A stretch of 64,000 nucleotides of DNA. Source: Erpobdella octoculata. Taxonomy: Eukaryota > Annelida > Clitellata > Hirudinida > Erpobdellidae. Below, piece after piece: positions 56,826 through 64,000 of this stretch. Numbering within the stretch: position 1 is the stretch's first letter; every line of letters begins with the position of its first letter. The notes below the pieces were generated by a model. It was not told the DNA's origin and did not search any database. It saw only the letters and a program-made list of their open reading frames with translations. The DNA lies in contig OZ022242.1 in the NCBI GenBank assembly GCA_963978895.1, positions 9,077,614 to 9,141,613 of the forward strand, given 5' to 3'. Made by a program: the position numbers and the translations under genes.

Positions 56826-57622
56826 ACAGGTAATAAAACGATGTAAACTTAATCCTGACAAGTTTGAACTAATCTATTTCAACAAGTCCTCTAAATCCCT
56901 AAATCCACTTCCTTTGGTTTTGCCACACCATCTTCTCTTTCCATTTCTCCTTCTCCCTTGATTCGTAGCTTAAGTTTTCTCTTTGACTCTAACTTGTCGC
57001 TAACCCCCCAAATTACTTCTGTTACTAAATCCTGCTACTTTCATCTTCGCCTTATTAAGCAGCTTCGTCCACTTCTGGATGATCCTTCGCTGCAACTTCT
57101 AGTCTCTTCTCTTGTCCTGTCTCGAATTGACTACTGCAATTCTCTATACTATGGTCTTCCTGACACTACCCTCTATCCTCTCTCTAAAGCCATCAACTCG
57201 GCTGCTCGCTTAGTTTCTCGCACCTCCTACTCCTCTCACATCTCTCCATCTCTTGTTCTTCTCCATTGGCTTCCTCTCAGATATAGGGTGATTTTTAAAA
57301 TCTGTTTAATAATGTACAAAATAAAAAATTGCCTTTCTCCTCTCTACTTAACTAATTTAATACATATCCCTCCTAAGTCTGGTCTTCGTTCTTCTTCTCG
57401 TAATCACTCTCGCATCTTCACTATTAAGCATTCTTTTGCTAAACGCTCTTTCTCCTACTCTGGTCCCTATCTCTGGAACTCTCTTCCTTCTTCTCTTACT
57501 AACTCTACTTCTCTCACAGTTTTCCGTCGTGGACTTAAAACATATCTGTTTAATAAGTTCACGACCGAGCGCTATTGAACACTGCGGAAATAGCGCTATA
57601 TAAATAATTGATTGATTGATTA
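56826..57622 (+). pseudogene. L2/CR1-like non-LTR reverse transcriptase C-terminal fragment
   Basis: After KRCKLNPDKFELIYF at about 56836, a frame at 56958-57578 reads SCYFHLRLIKQLRP, LVLSRIDYCNSLYYGLP, INSAARLVS, LHWLPLRYRVIFKICLIMYK and SYSGPYLWNSLPSSL. The end GCGCTATATAAATAATTGAT, then TTGATTGATT, is the short tandem 3' tail expected for L2/CR1 elements in place of poly(A). It is 5' truncated inside the hAT element, just past the transposase motif. Confidence 0.88.
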
Positions 57623-57769
57623 ATGTTTGACACCGTCTGAAGTAGATTGATTGGCTGGATATTTAACTTATAGTTTTGTGTCTTTTCATTAATAAATTAA
57701 AAAAATTTGTCATGGCTTTATTTAATAAATTAGATGGTGAACATAATTAATGTATTAGTGTACAAGTTT

Positions 57770-57936
57770 ATAGAAAAAAGTAGTTAAAAGTAGTTAACAA
57801 CTACTTTACAGTATTTAACTACTTTAGTTAAACTACCTCTGACAAAAAGTAGTTAACTACATAGTTTAACTACTAAAAAGTAAATGTAACTACAGAAAAG
57901 TTTAACTACTTGAAAGTAGTTTGTTGCCCATCACTG
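57770..57936. repeat. Right subterminal repeats of the hAT element
   Basis: AAAAGTAGTTAAAAGTAGTT, TAGTTTAACTAC and related words up to the terminus GCCCATCACTG. Confidence 0.9.
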
Positions 57937-57944
57937 GTTTTAAG

Positions 57945-58223
57945 ACAGTTTTAAAAAATATAAATATACATTTCTGAGAAGTTAGTTATAGACTTATAAA
58001 TCATAGTCTTATAGAGTAATTTCAGTGTAAACACTATGTATGGACTCCTATTAGGAGTCCAGGCACTACGATACCGAAGTTATCAGCGCTGCTGGATACC
58101 CCACCCCAACTAGCTTGCAAAAAAGTTCGTGCATTTTGGTTGTGCAATAAATCGTTAGAAAAGTATTTAAAAAAGAAATATAATGGTGGAAAAATAAATT
58201 TATTTTTCTAAAAATTAGACAAG

Positions 58224-58227
<4 letters not shown>
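57945..58227. other. Intergenic DNA, no gene
   Basis: No coding or element signal recognised between the hAT target duplication and the ATGT array. Confidence 0.5.
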
Positions 58228-58257
<30 letters not shown>

Positions 58258-58942
58258 TGTATGTATGTATGTATGTATGTATGTATGTATGTATGTATGT
58301 ATGTATGTATGTATGTATGTATGTATGTATGTATGTATGTATGTATGTATGTATGTATGTATGTATGTATGTATGTATGTATGTATGTATGTATGTATGT
58401 ATGTATGTATGTATGTATGTATGTATGTATGTATGTATGTATGTATGTATGTATGTATGTATGTATGTATGTATGTATGTATGTATGTATGTATGTATGT
58501 ATGTATGTATGTATGTATGTATGTATGTATGTATGTATGTATGTATGTATGTATGTATGTATGTATGTATGTATGTATGTATGTATGTATGTATGTATGT
58601 ATGTATGTATGTATGTATGTATGTATGTATGTATGTATGTATGTATGTATGTATGTATGTATGTATGTATGTATGTATGTATGTATGTATGTATGTATGT
58701 ATGTATGTATGTATGTATGTATGTATGTATGTATGTATGTATGTATGTATGTATGTATGTATGTATGTATGTATGTATGTATGTATGTATGTATGTATGT
58801 ATGTATGTATGTATGTATGTATGTATGTATGTATGTATGTATGTATGTATGTATGTATGTATGTATGTATGTATGTATGTATGTATGTATGTATGTGTGT
58901 TTGTCTGTATGTATGTGTGTATGTATGTATGTATGTATGTAC
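58228..58942. repeat. (ATGT)n microsatellite, about 700 bp
   Basis: Near-perfect tetranucleotide array with interruptions only close to the right end. All six frames are open because the 4-bp unit lacks stops in most registers; none is a gene. Confidence 0.97.
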
Positions 58943-59795
58943 GCTCAAATTGTTATGATTACAATTAATAATTTTTTTAATAAATATTCCAAAATTAAAA
59001 TTATGAAATTGCTAGGAAAATCTAAGACTTTGCTTCTTTCATGGATTTTCCAGTAGTAGACGACTTCAGCTTTTCCGCTCTTCTGCTTCGACCATTTAAT
59101 GTTGTCTTTTTATTTTCCACAAGGGTGCCATGAAGTTTTAATAAAATTTCACTTCTTGAAAAAAATTCTTCCAGTCTTGTAAAATTTCAATGTTTTCAAA
59201 ATTATTTTAGCTACAATGATCTTAATATTTTCATTCAACGACGTTTTTAAATTTGTTTGGATAACTTCAACTCAGCTTATAAAGAAGTCTTAAATTGTAA
59301 ATACCTTGCGTTGTTCTTATTTTCAAATTTGATTCAAATAAAATGCTCAACAAAGCAACATTTTAGATTAAAATCAACTATAAAAACGCAAAATTTTGTA
59401 ATTTTCCAGTAACAATTTTTGCAAATTACAGTAAATGAATTTTATACAAAAACTGTTTTCTAAGAATTTGTAGTCAAGGAAGCTCAACGTGTTGAAAAGT
59501 AGCTTGCTTCATCCGCTTGGTTTCAATAACAAAATCAGATTGGTCAGTCTGCAAGAATTATTTTAATCAAATGCGCAAACATACATTCATTTTATAGTAA
59601 ATCGTTTTGTCTCCTTATTTATTTGTTACTGGCGGAGTTACTTTATCTCCCCCTTTCTTTCTCTTTTTTTCTTTCTCTCTCTTTTTTCTCTTTCTTTCTC
59701 TCTTCTGCCTTTACTTTTTCTCTCTCATTTGTGAAAACGATTTCAAACACTCTAAGCAAAAAATAATACCATTTGATTCAAATTTGAATGGTAGT
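58943..59795. other. Intergenic DNA, no gene
   Basis: AT-rich. A pyrimidine tract (TTTCTTTCTCTCTC) lies at about 59650-59715. No gene recognised. Confidence 0.5.
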
Positions 59796-59799
59796 AGTA

Positions 59800-59806
59800 T
59801 TAGTAT

Positions 59807-59863
<57 letters not shown>

Positions 59864-60656
59864 CAGTAGCAGTAGCAGTAGCAGTAGCAGTAGCAGTAGC
59901 AGTAGCAGTAGCAGTAGCAGTAGCAGTAGCAGTAGCAGTAGCAGTAGCAGTAGCAGTAGCAGTAGCAGTAGCAGTAGCAGTAGCAGTAGCAGTAGCAGTA
60001 GCAGTAGCAGTAGCAGTAGCAGTAGCAGTAGCAGTACCAGTACCAGTACCAGTACCAGTACCAGTACCAGTAGCAGTAGCAGTAGCAGTAGCAGTAGCAG
60101 TAGCAGTAGCAGTAGCAGTAGCAGTAGCAGTAGCAGTAGCAGTAGCAGTAGCAGTAGCAGTAGCAGTAGCAGTAGCAGTAGCAGTAGCAGTAGCAGTAGC
60201 AGTAGCAGTAGCAGTAGCAGTAGCAGTAGCAGTAGCAGTAGCAGTAGCAGTAGCAGTAGCAGTAGCAGTAGCAGTAGCAGTAGCAGTAGCAGTAGCAGTA
60301 GCAGTAGCAGTAGCAGTAGCAGTAGCAGTAGCAGTAGCAGTAGCAGTAGCAGTAGCAGTAGCAGTAGCAGTAGCAGTAGCAGTAGCAGTAGCAGTAGCAG
60401 TAGCAGTAGCAGTAGCAGTAGCAGTAGCAGTAGCAGTAGCAGTAGCAGTAGCAGTAGCAGTAGCAGTAGCAGTAGCAGTAGCAGTAGCAGTAGCAGTAGC
60501 AGTAGCAGTAGCAGTAGCAGTAGCAGTAGCAGTAGCAGTAGCAGTAGCAGTAGCAGTAGCAGTAGCAGTAGCAGTAGCAGTAGCAGTAGCAGTAGCAGTA
60601 GCAGTAGCAGTAGCAGTAGCAGTAGCAGTAGCAGTAGCAGTAGCAGTAGCAGTAGC

Positions 60657-60737
<81 letters not shown>
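59800..60737. repeat. (AGT)n / (AGCAGT)n compound array
   Basis: Ordered blocks: AGT repeats (about 59806-59862), AGCAGT hexamers, a core of seven ACCAGT hexamers (about 60035-60072), AGCAGT hexamers to about 60658, then AGT repeats to 60737. The poly-Ser, poly-Leu and other long frames are translations of this array. Confidence 0.97.
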
Positions 60738-60738
<1 letters not shown>

Positions 60739-61460
60739 ATGTCTGTCGTGGTAACAAGGGCCAGTACTGCTCCAGTAGATGGTTATGGTTTGGTTTGAAG
60801 TCTTTTTCATCAGGAATAGGATTGAGTGACTGGATCGTAGACGGAGTGAACAGAGTGCCATCAGATGTATTCATCAAGTGCATTAAAGTTCGTGCAGCCG
60901 TTCTCTACAACAAGCTTAGGGCGTCGCGGGGACGACCATTGGCCGATACGTCATGCGACGCTGGATGCAGAATACCTGAATCATTAGGACACATGATTCA
61001 AATCTGTCCCAAGAGTGATGGACCTAGGCGAGAACGTCACGACATCATCGTTCGCAAACTGGAAGAAAAATTCCAATCAAAGGGATTCATCACAAAAGTA
61101 GAACCGCGAATTAAAACCGAAATGGGCTTGAGAATACCGGACCTTTGTGCATGGAAGGATGACCAATATTTTGTATGCGACGTTTCTGTTGTTTCTGATC
61201 TTGCAAACCTGAATGAGGAACATGACAGGAAAATCAGAAAGTACGATATCAGGGACGTCCACGCATGGATGAAAGAAAACAACCCAGGTCAGGCTCTCAA
61301 CTTAAAGCCTGTCATTACAGCTTTTGTGTGCAATTGGAGGGGGGTGATGTCAGAGAAGTCCTATAAGTTTTGGACTAGCTTTGGTGTCGGGAAAAAAATT
61401 GTTGACTTACTATATACTTTCAGTGTTATTAAATACTTACAATATTTGGAAATTATTTAA
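60738..61460 (+). pseudogene. RLE-type retrotransposon polymerase, C-terminal part
   Basis: In frame with the preceding repeat, but coding similarity starts at 60738. LSDWIVDGVNRVPSDVFIKC and VRAAVLYNKLRASRGRPLAD are the region after the RT. Then the zinc motif CDAGCRIPESLGHMIQIC (C-x3-C-x7-H-x4-C). Then the restriction-like endonuclease core RIPDLCAWKDDQYFVCDVSV, with PD-x12-D, followed by VSDLANLNEEHDRKIRKYD. Such proteins (R2, R4/Dong, NeSL, Hero) cut specific targets and prime reverse transcription there. The frame is intact to TAA at 61460, so this young copy lost only its 5' part. Confidence 0.88.
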
Positions 61461-61724
61461 ATGTTGTACATGGAGAGTAGGTCGGCGACGCAACAAATTA
61501 AAGAATGTTGGAAAACGTTGAATTATTTTTTGCATGAAATTGTATGTTTTACCGAGTGTAGAAATTTCATGGTTCAGATTTATAATCGTCTCGGGGAAAT
61601 CTCAGGCCCACGTGGGGACGTGAAATATTTTTGTCAAGTTTATAGGACATTTTATTCTTATGTTTATTTTGTCCTGGCTGTAAATTATTGGATTTTTGAA
61701 ATCTGAGAAAATAAATGATTGAAC
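60738..61724 (+). mobile_element. R2/R4-like retrotransposon, 5' truncated, in AGT repeats
   Basis: Begins directly after an AGT array and ends ...AATGATTGAAC directly before another. It encodes the C-terminal part of a polymerase with CCHC motif and restriction-like endonuclease (next entry), followed by about 260 bp of 3' UTR. No poly(A) tail. Confidence 0.85.
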
Positions 61725-62185
<461 letters not shown>

Positions 62186-62744
62186 TCGTTGTCGTCGTCG
62201 TCGTTTCTGATGGCCAATATAGAAGAAGAAAGCCATCGAATTAATTCGAAATAATTAGTACAGTTTTTAGTTTAATAACAATTCATCATGAAAACGTTCA
62301 TTAGAAAATGTAACATGATATCGCTTTTTATTTGATTATGCTTGATGGAGTACACTTTGAATTGTTTTAATAGTATTTGAATTTGGTTTAAATTAAATAA
62401 ATTGTCAAAATGAAGGTGTTTGTGACCACTCTCGCAAATAGCAGATGTGAGAGAAAAATTGCTCTGCAATGTTATAGTTTCTTTTCACTTATTAATTTTA
62501 TAAAAATGTGTATCAAGTAAGATATCAGAACCACTAAAATATCGACACCTCTTGGAACTTATAGATAAATTTTCGAGGGTCAACACATTAACAATGTGAT
62601 AAGATTAATTGAAAATAAAGCAAATAGAGTCTAAAGCATTTAATCAACTGAAGTCTCAAAACTCTTAGCTGGATAAACGGTTCAGGACCAAATTAGCACA
62701 GGCTGCGGGCCATATTGCCGACGGCCCGGGTGACAAGAACCGAC
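62186..62744. other. Intergenic DNA, no gene
   Basis: AT-rich. No frame or element end recognised except GGCCCGGGTGACAAG-like GC-rich words near 62725 that resemble the inner part of Helitron family 2. Confidence 0.5.
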
Positions 62745-62888
62745 CCGTAGAGCGGGAACGGGAAAGCGACCGGGAACGGGAAAGCGACCGGAAGCGGGAG
62801 AGCAAGCGGAGAAGAAAACGGGAGCAACAGAGAAAAACAATAACAAAACCTCTGAAAATCCCGAGTACGCCGTTTACCCGGATAGTTT
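62745..62888 (+). mobile_element. Helitron family-1 arm, decayed
   Basis: GGGAACGGGAAAGCGACC twice, GAGAAGAAAACGGGAGCAAC, AAAACCTCTGAAAATCCCG and a terminus that reads GGATAG in place of GCTAG. Confidence 0.7.
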
Positions 62889-63329
62889 ATAATATAAACC
62901 TAATCGTGGATATCCCATTAAAAAATAGGGTCCAGAGGCTGGGTGGGAAAAACGTGGATAATTTTTCACAATTTTCAAATGTCAAAAAACATTTTCACAC
63001 AAAAAAGATTTATGCTTAAATAATATTTGCAGCATTTTATATAACTGTTTTCATGACGTTTCACTGCATGCAGTTATATTATTAAATTGTTTTGCTTGTT
63101 TTAACCACATTGTGTTATTAAAATGTTTCATAATTATTAAAAACATGCCATACGTTTTCTTAAAAAACAAAAAAAATTAAATATAGCATGCTCTTACCAA
63201 AAAACATTTTCGGTTGCCCTTTGACTCTACTACAAAAAAATAACTGTGTCTAGACGTTGCTTTAATTAGTAAAATTAATCGAACTGAATTAATGCAAAAT
63301 CAAATCTATATGAGTTTGAGTTTGTTTAT
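62889..63329. other. Intergenic DNA, no gene
   Basis: Nothing recognised. Confidence 0.5.
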
Positions 63330-63740
63330 TCAGTTATCAATACATACATAGACAGAACAAAGAAACAATAAAAAATAAATAGTCATTAAAATAGCATGTA
63401 TGATTGATGAAGAGGTGCTGCATCAGGCCCCTCTGTGCTGACGAGTCATACTGCAACAAAGCAGAGCGCGTTGATCTTTGAAGGCATTCACCGAACATGC
63501 GTCCACTGCTTCCTGCGTCAAGGAGTTCCAGCTGAGAGATACTCGATTTGTGGAAAAGTGTTTTCGCTCTTCGCATCCTTTAATTCTTTGTTGTAAAAGA
63601 AGGCAGTTGTGACCTCTTAAACAATAGGATCTGTTAGTTTGCCATGTGGAATGTTTTTGCAATACAAAAAAATCCACTTCATCAATATGAGCCAGTATTT
63701 TGTATTGTTGGATCAGATCGCCTCTAACCCTACTTTATAT
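63330..63740 (-). pseudogene. Non-LTR reverse transcriptase C-terminal fragment
   Basis: The minus strand reads RVRGDLIQQYKILAHIDEVD (about 63740-63680), then SYCLRGHNCLLLQQRIKGCE and KHFSTNRVSLSWNSLTQEAV, then DACSVNAFKDQ. This is the end of a CR1/Jockey-type polymerase (RGDL...YKI; RG(H); F..R....WN.LP). It is 5' truncated; the 3' part runs to about 63330. No working element. Confidence 0.82.
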
Positions 63741-64000
63741 TAGCTGTTTTCAGGCCGGCAAATTGCCCCGTGATCTAAAAATCAACCCTTCAGTTTTCAA
63801 TCTATCTTTCTTCAGTTAGATGCGGAAAATTTCATTGTACACAACGTTTCAGGTGAATTCCCGAGCATCATGCAGCATATGGCCTTGCTCGTGTGATTGA
63901 GATATTTTAACTTTGGTATTGGCGCCATCTCAAGCACGTGAGGCGACATAAAATAACTATGGAAATGATAAAATTACTCTTTTGATATCTACATACATAA
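63741..64000. other. No feature recognised
   Basis: Nothing supported in the last 260 bp. Confidence 0.5.

Noticed and set aside
58208..59056. Four long frames of YVCMYVCM or HTYIHTYI type
   Set aside because: Translations of the ATGT array; open in several frames and on both strands.
59607..61460. 617-codon frame with more than 350 Ser fused to an endonuclease domain
   Set aside because: The Ser tract is the AGT/AGC array read in one of its open frames; only the part from 60738 is coding-like and belongs to the retrotransposon.

Overview
This is AT-rich nuclear DNA from an invertebrate animal. One host gene is clearly recognisable: an ortholog of the DEDD exonuclease EXD2 on the minus strand, about 28.1-31.0 kb. 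One other short spliced gene is likely (6.4-7.7 kb). Almost everything else is transposable elements and simple repeats: hAT, P/THAP-type, Ty3/gypsy, APE-type and RLE-type non-LTR retrotransposons, SINEs and very abundant non-autonomous Helitrons. There is no operon structure and no bacterial feature. The species cannot be fixed from sequence alone.

Layout. 0-6.4 kb: (AT)n, a Helitron remnant, (GAAT)n and an AT-rich repeat called here family A, split by a hAT element. 6.4-7.7 kb: putative small three-exon gene. 7.8-10.1 kb: non-LTR reverse transcriptase pseudogene interrupted by a second hAT element. 11.5-16.0 kb: a Mag-like Ty3/gypsy Gag-Pol, followed by an unclassified element with inverted ends. 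17-27 kb: family A plus a cluster of Helitron 'family 1' units. These carry 18-bp minisatellite arms in opposite orientations, with two outward-facing CTAG 3' ends. A 4.8-kb segment is tandemly duplicated. 27.5-31.0 kb: a small hAT element and the EXD2 gene. 31-35.5 kb: Helitron 'family 2' copies, two of them joined 3' end to 5' end without a gap, inserted in a SINE that shares its target site with a second SINE. 36-44 kb: RNase H fragments, a 3.7-kb P-like element with an empty-site paralog, a BED-finger hAT pseudogene, Helitron ends and a copied piece of an EXD2 intron. 46.1-57.9 kb: an 11.8-kb nest. A hAT element (8-bp TSD GTTTTAAG) was entered by a minus-strand non-LTR retrotransposon. That retrotransposon was split in its ORF1 by a P/THAP-type transposon (TSD TTTACGCC, 35-bp perfect inverted repeats) and in its endonuclease by an LTR element (TSD ACATT). 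The LTR element itself carries a SINE fragment (12-bp TSD). 58.2-58.9 kb: (ATGT)n. 59.8-62.2 kb: the 3' part of an R2/R4-like element inside an (AGT)n microsatellite. 62.2-64 kb: a Helitron remnant and a non-LTR fragment.

The most notable items are: the dated nest at 46-58 kb with a probable P-element excision footprint inside it; a gypsy-type element whose gag-protease-RT-RNase H is replaced by an acidic repeat ORF; Helitron composites with two opposed 3' ends; a tandem head-to-tail Helitron pair; and a restriction-like-endonuclease retroelement bounded on both sides by AGT repeats. Long repeat ORFs (poly-Ser, RERESD, YICMYV and similar) are translations of simple repeats and are not annotated as genes.
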